From Thermohalobaculum sp963700775 (GTDB lineage: Bacteria; Pseudomonadota; Alphaproteobacteria; Rhodobacterales; Rhodobacteraceae): a stretch of DNA of 64,000 nucleotides. Under the pieces are notes generated by a model, which was not told the origin of the DNA, searched no databases, and was given only the letters and a program-made list of their open reading frames with translations. The position numbers were made by a program, and so were the translations under genes. The stretch is taken from contig CAVOYU010000010.1 in the NCBI GenBank assembly GCA_963700775.1, positions 1-64,000 on the forward strand, given 5' to 3'. Below, piece after piece: positions 1 through 9,131 of this stretch (positions within the stretch are counted from its first letter, which is position 1; each line of letters starts with the position of its first letter).

Positions 1-114
1 TCGGTTGCAGTCATTGTGTCCTGGCCTCCTTCCTGGCCAGGCCAGTTTACATTGACTGAACCGATCCTCCTAGTGGGCATTTCTAATTGTCATCGATGGG
101 TAATTATAATTGTC

Positions 115-1391
115 GTCGGCCAGACTCAACCCCAACACCTCCTTGATGATGCCAATCACCGGCTCAACCGTGGACTTGCGCAGGCCGTAGATGGCTTTGC
201 CCAATCTCAGTCTGAAGCTTGTAGGCCATCTTGACGATCGGGCTAGCTTCATCAGGCGGTGGTTCAGGCGTTTGGGCAAAACGTTCTTGCCAACTCTTGT
301 GATGTGGCTCACGCCCGGTGGCGATGAAGGGCTCAATCTGCCGGGCTTCCAAGTCTTGGATGTTCTGGGGGGCAAAGTAGATCTTGTCCAAGGCGGCGGC
401 TTTGGGTTGGCCGATCTCAGGCGGGATGGCATCGACCGTGGGAATGGCTTCATACGTATCGACCGGATGATTGGACAAGCGTGTTGCCCACGACAAACAA
501 GTTCTCCTGCTCCACGGCGACCTGGACATTGTAATGCTGGTCAAAGCCGGCATTGGTGCTATTCTTCATAATATGGGAGTCTGGATCAGTAAAGTTGTAT
601 TGATCCTTGTCCCGTGGCCCGGTCTGCTGGGGCGGCTTGGGTTCTGGCCCTCGTGGTTTGCGCCCACTCTCTTGGGCCTTCTCTGCCCGCGCCCGCAGCT
701 TGGCCTCGTAGTCAGCCACCTCGACCTGGTCACGTTCTTCGGCCCGCGCTTCCAAGATAGCCTTGGCCTCCGCCAGGTTCACCAAGCGCTCTTGCCGAAA
801 GGCCACCTCGGTGTCGATAACCAAGCCCTGGGGGCAACTCGGCTTGCATCGGTTTGCTCACCCAACGCCAACAACTCCTCCACTTCCTGCTGCAAGTGCA
901 CTTCCAGTTTCAGCAACCGCCCATAACTGACCGCTTTGCTCTTGGAGGCATCGGCATGCATCTTGCTCCCATCCAGACTGATATTGCCCAACGGTCAGAT
1001 ACCCCATCTCGTGCGCAATCAGCAAGACCTGAGCAAACACCAGCTTGATCTCGGCCAGAAACTGCTTGCGAAACCAGGCCATGGTCGAATGATCCGGATG
1101 CAGCCCCCCCGCCATGAAGCGAAAGGGGATGATCTCATAGGTCGCCTGCTCAATCTTGCGGGAACTAAACATCCCGGTGGCGTAGGCATACAGCAACAGC
1201 GCCAACAGCACCTTGGGATCAATCGGCTCGCCGCCCGTCGCCGCATAGTAGGCGTAAAAAGCACTCAAATCCAGCATCGCCACGATGGTCACAATAAAGC
1301 GGGCCAAATGATCAGCCGGCAGGCAATCATCGATCGTCAACCTTTGCTGACCGGATTGTTCATAATCAACCGTTTTGAATTTGCGGGCCAT
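115..1391 (-). pseudogene. IS1182-like (DDE) transposase, broken into several frames
   Basis: The start is an ATG at 1391. The first ~130 residues are an intact transposase N-terminus, with a DUF772-like region containing FRFMAGGLHPDHSTMAWFRK. The rest of the family sequence continues only by changing frame near 990, 800, 550 and 300: a catalytic-core stretch NISLDGSKMHADASKSKAVS, a lysine/arginine-rich linker, then the C-terminal YGLRKSTVEPVIGIIKEVLG stretch near 190-130. Beyond that, family similarity stops, so the 3' end is probably truncated. A sequence resembling an IS terminus (GACAGGCTGCTAG, about 1480-1492) lies upstream of the start. As read it cannot make a full transposase. The breaks could be decay or indel errors, because neighbouring genes are broken in the same way. 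The family call is from remembered motifs. Confidence 0.75.
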
Positions 1392-1799
1392 AAGCGTGTT
1401 CTCCTGCCAAGTAAATCAGATTTGCTGAATGGCCGCAATTTTACTGTAAATCGAGTTCGGAGGGAAGCCGCCCTCTCTCCGACAGGCTGCTAGGAGTAGG
1501 GATAGCGGTCGCAGCGGGCCAAAGTGTGAACGAGGAGTATATTGGCCCAAGGGTCCGTAAAAGAATTAGTTCCGGCATTTCACCGGGAAAACACGGGGTT
1601 TTGCGGGAAGTTATATTTTTACGGACCCTTGGAGTTGCGTAGATTTGGGCCATCGAGCCATATTCCGTTTCCTTGGTCAGCCGTCGCGACGCAGTGGTAG
1701 TGAGCTATGGTCGAGGAAATGTTTGCCCTAGCGTTTCCTTCCCATTATCAGATCATGGAGTAGGTGGAGTGTTCGTTGGATGTCCTCCCCCCCCACATG
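1392..1799. other. Non-coding stretch between transposase and kinase
   Basis: No convincing coding sequence is visible. It holds the upstream end of the IS element (a purine-rich block ending near 1495) and a small inverted-repeat unit listed separately. It ends at the kinase stop codon. Confidence 0.5.
1547..1632. repeat. Inverted-repeat unit with 16-bp perfect arms
   Basis: The arm CCAAGGGTCCGTAAAA (1547-1562) is repeated in inverted orientation at 1617-1632, with 54 bp between. The size (86 bp), perfect arms and closeness to a transposase suggest a MITE or the remnant ends of an IS. The loop also contains a CCGGGAAAACACGGGGTTTTG block that could pair. No target-site duplication is obvious. 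Confidence 0.55.
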
Positions 1800-3560
1800 T
1801 CAGGGATGCCAGTAAAATGTTCCTTCTCTACTCGTCAAACTCCTCGCATCTCCCTGCTTTCGGGCGTTATCGTCCAGCACCTGGTCGCAGCGCTGCGTGC
1901 AGCGCATCACCTGCACCGTCCAACGATAAAGTCGATCCCCAAAACCGACGCTCGACAGGGAAAAGTTGGGAGGCACCGTACTGATGTCTCTTTGCGCCAG
2001 AATTCGGCCACGCTGCCGGCCTGGTCGTAGGGAATGCGAACGACATAGTAGTCATCCGCAGCAAGGCGCCCCGCGTCCTCCCAACGTAGCTCGACGCGCG
2101 CGTTCCATCCGGTAAAGGACTCGCCATCCGCCGGTGCGATCAACCTGGGGGCGCCACGTAGTAAAGGGCGGGCCAAAGTTGCGGTCGCCGCTGACGGTAG
2201 AATAGGCGTATTGGTTGGTGCTTGCGTCGGTGTGTCGATTGGTAGCGCAGTAGGCGTGTCATCCGGACGGCGCGTTCGAGTAGCCGTCGACGTCGGGGTG
2301 ACTGTAAACGTCCGGGTCGGCGTAGGGACCGGGGTAGTGGTTGATGTAGGGGACAAGTCACCGCTTCCCGCGTCTGAGAAGGCGCAGTGGCAGGACTCGA
2401 AGGAGTGGTCGTAGCAGTCACCGTCGCCGTTGTTGTCGGCACAGGCTTGGCATCAATATTCCGCCCCAACGCCACGCCCGCCACGAACGAGGCAACGACC
2501 AGAAGCCCGAGAAGCACAGCAAGGATGGGGGGACGCCTGCGCAGCAGAGACTTGTCCAGTCTCATGAGCGGCTGGCCAACAATCGAGGCAGTCTGCCTGG
2601 GAGGAGGTATAGCCCGATCCAGCATCTCGATCATTTCCGCGACCTCGGGACGTCGCCTGGGGCTCTTGACCATAGCCGTCAAGATGACCGCTTCCAACTC
2701 GTGAGTAATCTGAGCGCCATGGTACGAAGGTCGAGTTGGGGTTTGATTGAGAATGGCGTTGATAATGCTCTCCGTGACGTTGCCCTCAAAGGGCAGCCGA
2801 CCGGTGACCATTTTGTACAGCAACACGCCAAGGGCATACACGTCCACAGGACGTTGGTCGCGCGTCTGATCCGGTTGGACCTCGCCCTTCGCCAGCCGCA
2901 CGCGCTCCGGAGCTACGTAGGGCAGGGAGCCGGCGTCAAGACTGCTCTGTTTTCCCCCCCGGCCACGCCAAAGTCGATCAGCACGGGCTCTAGCGATCCA
3001 CCGTCGGCAGGCTGGTGACGAAAGAGCACGTTCTCTGGCTTGAGGTCGAGGTGGGAGATGCCCTTGGAGTGAAGATAGTCCAAGGCCTGATCCTACCTGA
3101 TATCCGATCTCAACCGCCTCTTTCTGCCCAGTTTGCCCTTTTGGTGGATATAGTCTTCGAGGGTATTTCCCTCCAGGTACTCCATCGTGCAGAACCCGGG
3201 CGCCCCGTCCACGCCCGTTGCCCGAGCGATGTACGGGTTCCTGCCCCGCCCCTCGAATTCGGGAATGGGGTAGATGCGAATGATGTTGGGATGTTTCAGG
3301 CGGCGCAGCATCTCGACTTCGTTGCTGAGCGCTTTATTGTGGAACTGCTGGGCAGACGGCCCCATCGACGGCTCTTCATCCCCCGTGCGAGCCACTTTGA
3401 GCGCGACGCGGTACTGACCATCGGCCTCGGTTTCTGGTACAGCGACGTACACGCGCGCCATCCCATCCCGTCCCTGCGGAAGCTCTTTGACTATCTGTAC
3501 GGACCGACTGTACTGCCCACTGAGATGTCTGGCATTGTCCTCTCTCTGCAGCATCTTGCA
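1800..3560 (-). CDS. Transmembrane Ser/Thr protein kinase (frame-broken)
   Basis: A eukaryotic-type kinase is readable across at least four frame changes (near 3095, 2945, 2350 and 2000). The N-lobe has a glycine-rich/GMARVY segment and the ALKVAR lysine. The catalytic loop reads HLDLKPEN, with Leu where Arg is usual, followed by DFGVAG and a VDVYALGVLLYKMVTG helix. A membrane helix (ILAVLLGLLVVASFVAGVAL) follows, then a Thr/Pro-rich stalk. The outer domain contains GWNARVELRW and DDYYVVRIPYDQ and ends GTFYWHP at a TGA (1800-1802). This is the layout of Chloroflexota sensor kinases: cytoplasmic kinase with an extracellular ligand-type domain. One frame change coincides with a C8 run (~2955), which suggests sequencing error. 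The exact start is uncertain because the 5' end abuts a VWA gene remnant. Substrate is unknown. Confidence 0.7.
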
Positions 3561-3953
3561 TATGAGACTCGGCGAACTCGTGAGCGGCCCCGTTGGCCTC
3601 GTCAAGCCTGGTTTTGGAGCTGGGTCCCTGGCTATTCATACTGCCCGAGACATCAATCACAAGGACAACCTCATACCCGAATGTTTTCTTTACCAAGCTC
3701 CAAGTCCCACACAAGAGGCCGTCGACTAGCCCGAAAGTTCGCTGGCCTGAGGCCCACAAACCGCTGGCCACTCGGTGGCCGAAACACTTGCACAGAGCTT
3801 GACTGCTGGGAGATTGGTTGCGTCTACTCGATTGATCTCAACTCGCCCTACCGACGGACCTTTGGCCGAGGTCGGCAACACGGCACGGCAAACAGCCAAA
3901 GAAGCGACACTCACCGACAAGACGACCTTTGTAGAGCGAGGGGACCAAATCAC
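3560..3953 (-). pseudogene. Secreted VWA-domain protein, 3' truncated
   Basis: The start is GTG 3953, preceded by a strong ribosome site (AAAGGAGG at about 3962-3969). A hydrophobic, signal-like N-terminus is followed by VEINRVDATNLPAV, then after one frame change by EVVLVIDVSGSMNSQ, the first strand and metal-site (DxSxS) motif of a VWA domain, and KTRLDEANGAAHEFAES. The VWA domain should continue for about 130 more residues, but the sequence runs directly into kinase coding sequence. VWA proteins beside Ser/Thr kinases are common in Chloroflexota, so the pairing is expected while the truncation is not. A deletion fusing the two genes, or an assembly error, would both fit. Confidence 0.6.
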
Positions 3954-4254
3954 GGATTCTTTCCTCCTTTAGGCTTCTCGATACGCACTCTCTGCCACCC
4001 GCTTGCCTTTGCCAGGTGCTGCTTGCTGTTGGTCTCTAGCACAGCGATGTGGTGCGTTTGAGGCAGCGTTTTGCCAGAACAAGATTTGTACGCTACGCAA
4101 CATCTGATGTGGCCGACTTTGCAGTGCCCACATGGTCCAGTTACCTGGAACTGTACGAATCCGAAGAATATCAAAGTGGAAAGATCTGATTGATGGACTT
4201 TATTCTACCAAATCCGAACCCAGATGTCAAACGTTCCCTGTCTCTACCGATAAC
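3954..4254. other. Divergent intergenic region
   Basis: About 300 bases separate the VWA gene (minus) from the sortase (plus). No open frame resembles a protein family. It holds the VWA ribosome site at its left end and leads into the sortase promoter at its right end. Confidence 0.5.
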
Positions 4255-4283
4255 TTGACCCCATCTGGACCTGCCGGTATAAT
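4255..4283 (+). promoter_or_regulatory. Sigma-70-type promoter for the sortase gene
   Basis: TTGACC (4255-4260), a 17-base spacer and a perfect TATAAT (4278-4283). This is 33 bases before the sortase ATG, with AGGAG at 4299-4303 as the ribosome site. Confidence 0.75.
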
Positions 4284-4316
4284 ACATCTATCCAGATCAG
4301 GAGTGACCCGCCAGCA

Positions 4317-5217
4317 ATGCGAGATCGCCGCTATGTAGAGGACCTGAGCATCGAAGAATTGGAGCAAGTGCTGCTCATCCGGCGCAGGGAAGAGCGCCTG
4401 GCCCGTCTGCGGCGAATGGGCGCTGCCAGGCACACCAGCCGCACAGTCGTCGTCGACGACGTGGACCCGCGCTACCTTGGCGAGACAAGCAGCGATCGAC
4501 AGCACTATGCCCAAGATGCATACGTAGCCGCGGCAGAACCGGCACAAAAGACACAAGGAAAGACGTGGCGCGAGCGCATCTTGATGGGCATCGAAGGCGC
4601 TGCCCTGCTCGCGTTGATCGGCGTGATCGCCAGCCTCGTGGTCACGGTGCGCAACCTGAACCAGGACTGGCGCGACCAACAGGCAAAGACAGCGCTTCCA
4701 ACGCCGACGCCGACAGCCTTGATTCGCGCCGCGGTCCTGCCCGGCGGGCACAGGCCGCCGGCGACCAGCGGCGGCGAAGCGCAGCCGCTCGGGCCCGTGC
4801 TCAGGCTCACAATCCCCACACCGGGGCCGAGGTCGCCGACCCGGTTGATCATTCCCAGCATCGACGTCGACGTCCAGGTGGTCGAGGGAGACGACTGGGA
4901 ACAGCTCAAAAAAGGCGCGGGACACCACATCGGATCGGCGAACCCAGGAGAACGAGGAAACTGTTTTATCTCGGGGCACAATGACATCTATGGCGAGATC
5001 TTTCGCTACCTGCCCGAGGTCAAGATCGGAGACGAGATCACTGCTATATGCCGGAGAGCAGCCTTATTCCTATGTGGTACGCGCGACGCGCATCGTTGAG
5101 CCGGACGACGTCAGCGTCATGTACCCAACCAGCGCGCCGATCTTGACGCTCTTGACCTGCTACCCATACATGATCGATACACAACGATTCGTCGTCATCG
5201 CAGAATTGATCAGATAA
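4317..5217 (+). CDS. Sortase (class D/E-like), one frameshift
   Basis: Transpeptidase that anchors or cross-links surface proteins on the outer face of the membrane. A charged cytoplasmic N-terminus (~90 residues) is followed by one membrane helix (ALLALIGVIASLVVTV), a Thr/Pro linker, and the sortase barrel beginning RLIIPSIDVDVQVVEG. The catalytic His is in FISGHNDIYGEIF and the catalytic Cys in LTLLTCYPYMIDTQRF, with Arg shortly after in the last segment. The frame changes once near 5040 (one extra base around ATCACTGCTAT), and without it the protein is about 300 residues. It has its own strong promoter. No LPXTG-type substrate is visible nearby; the Tad proteins and the cut secreted protein at 17 kb do not carry one. 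Confidence 0.8.
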
Positions 5218-5253
5218 TCACGCGGATGAACTACATCCGCCGGAGGTTCACAC

Positions 5254-5474
5254 ATGTCCAAACGGAAAAAGAAATCCAGCCGCTCGCCCTCCCAGGCGCA
5301 ACGCAGCATTGCTCGCCAGCAGCAGCCAGGCTCTATCCAGCGCCACAGCGGATCAGGCGGATCCATCCGACTTGCAAGAATACGAGTACGTCGCCAAGGA
5401 TCTTGAAACGGGTCACCATATTGGCCGCGGCAATGTTTGCCCTGTTGTTTGCGCTCTCGTTCTTTATCGGCTAG
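5254..5474 (+). CDS. Small tail-anchored membrane protein (frame-broken)
   Basis: It starts MSKRKKKSSRS at ATG 5254, with GGAGG just upstream. After two frame changes it reads DPSDLQEYEYVAKDL and then a membrane helix, KRVTILAAAMFALLFALSFF, ending at TAG 5474. A highly basic N-terminus and C-terminal helix in about 73 residues suggest a cytoplasm-facing tail-anchored protein. I do not recognise a family. It follows the sortase by 36 bases and is probably co-transcribed; a terminator follows directly. Confidence 0.45.
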
Positions 5475-5504
5475 ATGGGCGCATGCGAACGCTTTGTGAA
5501 AAAA

Positions 5505-5536
5505 AACAGAGGCCGGGATTGCTCCCGGCCTCTGTT
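5505..5536. terminator. Bidirectional intrinsic terminator
   Basis: A perfect 14-bp stem (AACAGAGGCCGGGA paired with its complement) closes on a TTGC loop. An A6 run precedes it, which gives a U-tract for the minus strand, and TTAT follows. It lies between the convergent small membrane protein and hpf and can serve both. Confidence 0.85.
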
Positions 5537-5552
5537 ATACATCAAGGGTACG

Positions 5553-6125
5553 TCAGTCCAGGTCGGGTTGGATCAAACCATAGTCGCCAGCGCGCCGTCG
5601 ATAGACGACATTTATCTGAGCCTCGTCCACGTTGAAAAACACAAAAAAGTCGTGCCCCAGCAGTTCCATCTGCTCAACAGCCTCTTTGGGGTCCATCGGC
5701 ACGACGCGAAAGCGCTTGACGCGCACAATGTTGCCGGACTCGTCCTCGTCCTCATACTCTTCTTCATCGACCATGACCTCGGGCAGCGCCTCGGCCTCAG
5801 CTTCGCTCTGCTGCGCCCGCCGAAGGACGCCCCGCCGTTTCCTCTTGTATCGGTCCATTTGGCGTTTCATCTTGTCCATCACCATATCGACCGACGTAAA
5901 GATATCTCCTGAGCGTTCCTCCGCCCGAAGCATCATCCCTTTGCCACGAACGGTCAACTGGGCTACCTGGCGATCTTCGGAACTGCGCGTTTTTTCGGTG
6001 CTCAATTCCATTCGCGCATCCGTAATCGTCGACAAGTAGCGATCGAGCTTGTTCACCTTGTCTTCCACGTACTCGTGCAAACGATCTGTCACCTGGAGGT
6101 TCTTGCCCTGTACAATCAACTGCAT
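5553..6125 (-). CDS. hpf: Ribosome hibernation promoting factor, long form
   Basis: Binds the 30S subunit and dimerises 70S ribosomes into inactive 100S particles in stationary phase. The 190 residues show the N-terminal S30AE fold (MQLIVQGKNLQVTDRLHEYV, then ISTEKT/FTSVDMVMDKMKRQM-type segments), an acidic linker (VDEEEYEDEDESG) and the C-terminal dimerisation domain (VVRVKRFRVVPMDPKEAVEQ region, ending in the FFVFFNVDEAQINVVYRR segment). This two-domain length is the long HPF of bacteria that lack RMF. AAGGAG lies 8 bases before the ATG. The gene is intact, unlike many neighbours. Confidence 0.93.
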   Translation of the reverse strand: MQLIVQGKNLQVTDRLHEYVEDKVNKLDRYLSTITDARMELSTEKTRSSEDRQVAQLTVRGKGMMLRAEERSGDIFTSVDMVMDKMKRQMDRYKRKRRGVLRRAQQSEAEAEALPEVMVDEEEYEDEDESGNIVRVKRFRVVPMDPKEAVEQMELLGHDFFVFFNVDEAQINVVYRRRAGDYGLIQPDLD

Positions 6126-6264
6126 GGCTAAACTCCTTTCTCAATAAATCGACAGGCCATCCCCATCGACGGCCAACGTCGTCAAATCGTTGTGCTCGGC
6201 CCCATCTCTGGGCGTCTGCCGCCCTCGAGGACGAGGGCCAGAGCGTTTCCGAGTGATATCTGCC

Positions 6265-6984
6265 CTACGTATCTTGCGTCGGCACAGCGCGGGCCACCGT
6301 CAGCGCCCACACAGACCGCGCGCCCCCTTGTGCGAGAGCACGACCGCACGCGCCAAGGGTTGCCCCGGTAGTGCACACGTCGTCAACCAATAGTACGCGC
6401 GCCCCCTGTATGCCGGTCCCGGCGCAGGTAAACGCATCCTTGACATTTCGGCTTCGCTCCCGCGCGCTGAGTCGGGTTTGGGACTCGGTATAACGACTGC
6501 GGCGCAGACAATCGCGGTAGACGGGCATTCCCAGCGCCGATCCCATGCGCTGTGCCAACAACGCCGCCTGATTGTAGCCTCGCTCCCTGATGCGGCGAAC
6601 GTGCAGAGGAACAGGAACGATCACGTCGGCGTCAAGAGGCGTCTCTTGCCAATAAGAGACGAGAAAATCGCCCAGGGGCGCCGCCAGATCGCGCACATAG
6701 CTGTACTTGAACTGGTGAATCGCGCCGCGCAAGGCCCCATCAAAAACCGCCACAGAACGAATGCCATCCACGGAGGGCGGCTCTAACGCGCACTCGCGAC
6801 AGGTACCCGCTGCCGCTTGCGGCCGGCCGCAGCGAGGACACAAGGGCGGTCGTATGCGCAGGACGCTGTCACGACACGCAAAACAGTACATTTCGCCCGC
6901 CCGCCCGCACCCCACACAAAACGGTGGATAGAAAAGGTCCAATAGACCACGGCCAAGTTTGTGCGCCCAATCCCCGATCGTCAC
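6265..6984 (-). CDS. comF: ComF family phosphoribosyltransferase-like protein
   Basis: The 239 residues begin with a four-cysteine zinc finger (FCVGCGRAGEMYCFAC) and a second cysteine cluster (PLCPRCGRPQ, TCRECAL). A type I phosphoribosyltransferase domain follows: VIVPVPLHVRRIRERGYNQ and the PRPP loop VLLVDDVCTTGATL. In transforming bacteria ComF helps import single-stranded DNA; in many others its role is unknown. It sits 139 bases upstream of hpf on the same strand, a pairing common across bacteria. No other competence gene is in the window, apart from the Tad pilus on the same strand. Confidence 0.9.
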   Translation of the reverse strand: MTIGDWAHKLGRGLLDLFYPPFCVGCGRAGEMYCFACRDSVLRIRPPLCPRCGRPQAAAGTCRECALEPPSVDGIRSVAVFDGALRGAIHQFKYSYVRDLAAPLGDFLVSYWQETPLDADVIVPVPLHVRRIRERGYNQAALLAQRMGSALGMPVYRDCLRRSRYTESQTRLSARERSRNVKDAFTCAGTGIQGARVLLVDDVCTTGATLGACGRALAQGGARSVWALTVARAVPTQDT

Positions 6985-7076
6985 TCGACTGCCGCCTGTA
7001 CGCTGGAAAAAGACATTGTATCAGACGTCTATCCGAAACCCAAGCCTCCGCCCTCGAGGTCAGCAAGGCTGCCGAC

Positions 7077-8033
7077 CTAGAACAGCGATCCCAGAGCATC
7101 CATAAGCGCCAGGCCAGCCGGCCCCAGGAGCACAATCAGGATGGCTGGAAAGATGAGAAACGCCAGAGGAAACGCCATCTTGAGCGGCGCCCGCTGCGCC
7201 TCTTGCTCGGCCCGCTGCCTTCGCCGGACGCGCATCTGGTCGGATTGGACCCTGAGGATGCGGGCCATGCTGACGCCCAGATCGGTCGCCTGGATCACCG
7301 CAGCCGCAAAGGTCGTCACGTCGGGCACCTCGATGCGATTGGCCATCCCTTGCAGCGCCTCGCGGCGCGCCCGGCCCAACCGGGTCTCCTGCAAATAGCG
7401 AGCAAGCGCTCGCGACAACTCGTTGTCAGACTTGTCGACCACGCGCTGGACGGCCTGATCGAGCCCCAATCCAGCCTCCACGCAGATCGTCAGCAGGTCA
7501 AGCGTATCGGGCAGTTGTTTGACGATCTCTCTCTGGCGACGCCGGATCCTGCTCACCAGCCAGAGCACGGGCAAATAAAAGCCCAGGATCGTCACCACCA
7601 CAGTAAAGATGAATGCGCCGGTTGAGCGGCGCCTTGCCGACCAGCATCAAACCCAAGAATCAGCCCCCCCAGCACGATCATGGTCACAAACCGGATCACC
7701 ATAAAGTTCGCCGGGGTCATGTTCCCTGGGTTGTCGGCCAAGTTCGAGCCGGTGGCGGGTCTTTTCCAGCGCCCTGGCTGGCGCCAACTGGGTCACAAAA
7801 CCGGAAACCGAATCGATGAGCGGGTAAATGATCCGCTCGGAAAAAGAGGCCGAGAGCTCGATCTCTTGGAGAGATACGGGCTCATCCAGCGCGGTGTACT
7901 CGGTCAAGCGATCCTCGATGGTGGACGCGCCCCCTTGTCGGCGACGACGACGGGCGACAAGCACCAGCGCCACAAGGATCACCAGAAACAGGATCGCGAG
8001 GAACCCGATCAGCACTAACGTCAGTGGCGGCAT
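7077..8033 (-). CDS. tadC: Tad pilus inner-membrane platform protein TadC (frame-broken)
   Basis: The N-terminal helix (TLVLIGFLAILFLVILVALVL) and the C-terminal T2SF domain are clear: QRQREIVKQLPDTLDLLTICVEAG region, then ETRLGRARREALQGMANR, then a final helix ending ALMDALGSLF. Between them three single-base insertions are needed to read through (near 7742, 7647 and 7624), giving TPANFMVIRFVTMIVLGGL and a following helix. Corrected length is about 318 residues, normal for TadC. With TadB it forms the platform that TadA pushes during pilin extrusion. It is the last gene of the minus-strand Tad operon, 48 bases after tadB. The insertions sit at short repeats (TT, TTT, CC), so I favour sequencing error over a dead gene. 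Confidence 0.8.
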
Positions 8034-8081
8034 ACCAATCGCCTCCTCAACAAGAGCAACCCCCTCCAGACCAGCCGCAGG

Positions 8082-9047
8082 CTAGACTTCGATCCTGATA
8101 ATCTTGCGAATGATAATAAAGCCCAGGACAATGATGATAAAGGCCACACCAAACATGATCCAACCGCATGGCGTGGTAAACATGGGCTCCATGTACTCGC
8201 GGCTCATCAGCGAGATCACCACGGTCAGGATAAAGGGCAAAGCGGACAACAAATAGCCGGTAAACTCGCCCTGCGCGGTGAGCGTCTTGATCTCTCCCTG
8301 AATCCGCACCCGCTCGCGAATGGTAGAGCTGATCGTATCCAATATCTCGGCCAGGTTGCCGCCCACCTCGTGCTGCACACTCACCGCCGTGACCAACAGA
8401 TCCAGGTCCTGGCTGGGCACGCGGCGCAGCATGTTGTCCAGAGCATTCTCTAGCGATATCCCCAGGCCAACCTCTAGCACGACCCGGTGGAACTCTTCCG
8501 AGATGGGAGCCGGCATGTTGCTGGCCACCGTCTCCATCGCGATCGGCATGCTAAATCCGGCGCGCAGGCTGTTGACGATCAAGTTGATCGCATCGCCAAG
8601 CTGATCGTTGAACTTGCCAAGTCGCCGCGACTTTGTGACGTTGACAACGATTCGCGGCAAAAAGAACCCGATTACAAAGCCACTGATCGCAAAATAGTTC
8701 CGAAAGATCAGGTACGCGACCGCCGTCAGCACCACGATACTCAGCAGGCTTAGCAACAGGTACTCGGTCACGGTAAGCTTGATGCTCGCCTGAGCGAGCT
8801 GGCTGGCGATCCTGGCGCCAAATGAGCGCCTCTCGATCGACCCGATCCAGGCCCTCTGTTAGCCGCGACAGCCGCTTGGCTTCTTCTTCGATCTCTTCTG
8901 TAGTGAACTCTGGCTCGCCCCCCGCCACAAACTGGTCCAGACGCTCCTCGATCGTGGCCTCTTGAGCTCTCCACTTAGCAGCGCCAGGATCAAGGCAACA
9001 ATCGCCAACGCACCCACGACGACGAGGACTAGTACCAGGGGATCCAT
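8082..9047 (-). CDS. tadB: Tad pilus inner-membrane platform protein TadB (frame-broken)
   Basis: It starts MDPLVLVLVVVGALAI at 9047. Two frame changes (about 8930 and 8780) are needed to reach the long intact part at 8771-8082. That part holds the T2SF domain: GKFNDQLGDAINLIVNSLRAG, LLVTAVSVQHEVGGNLAEIL and two closing helices (GYLLSALPFILTVVISLMS and WIMFGVAFIIIVLGFIII). The middle segment carries FTTEEIEEEAKRLSRLTEGL. Corrected length is about 320 residues, usual for TadB. It lies 85 bases downstream of tadA. Confidence 0.82.
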
Positions 9048-9131
9048 TTATCGCTGCCTCTCACCGAACAAGATTGCTTGACCTGAAACCGCCACGAGCA
9101 AAGGACCGGAGCGTCTTGTACCTAAAAGCGG

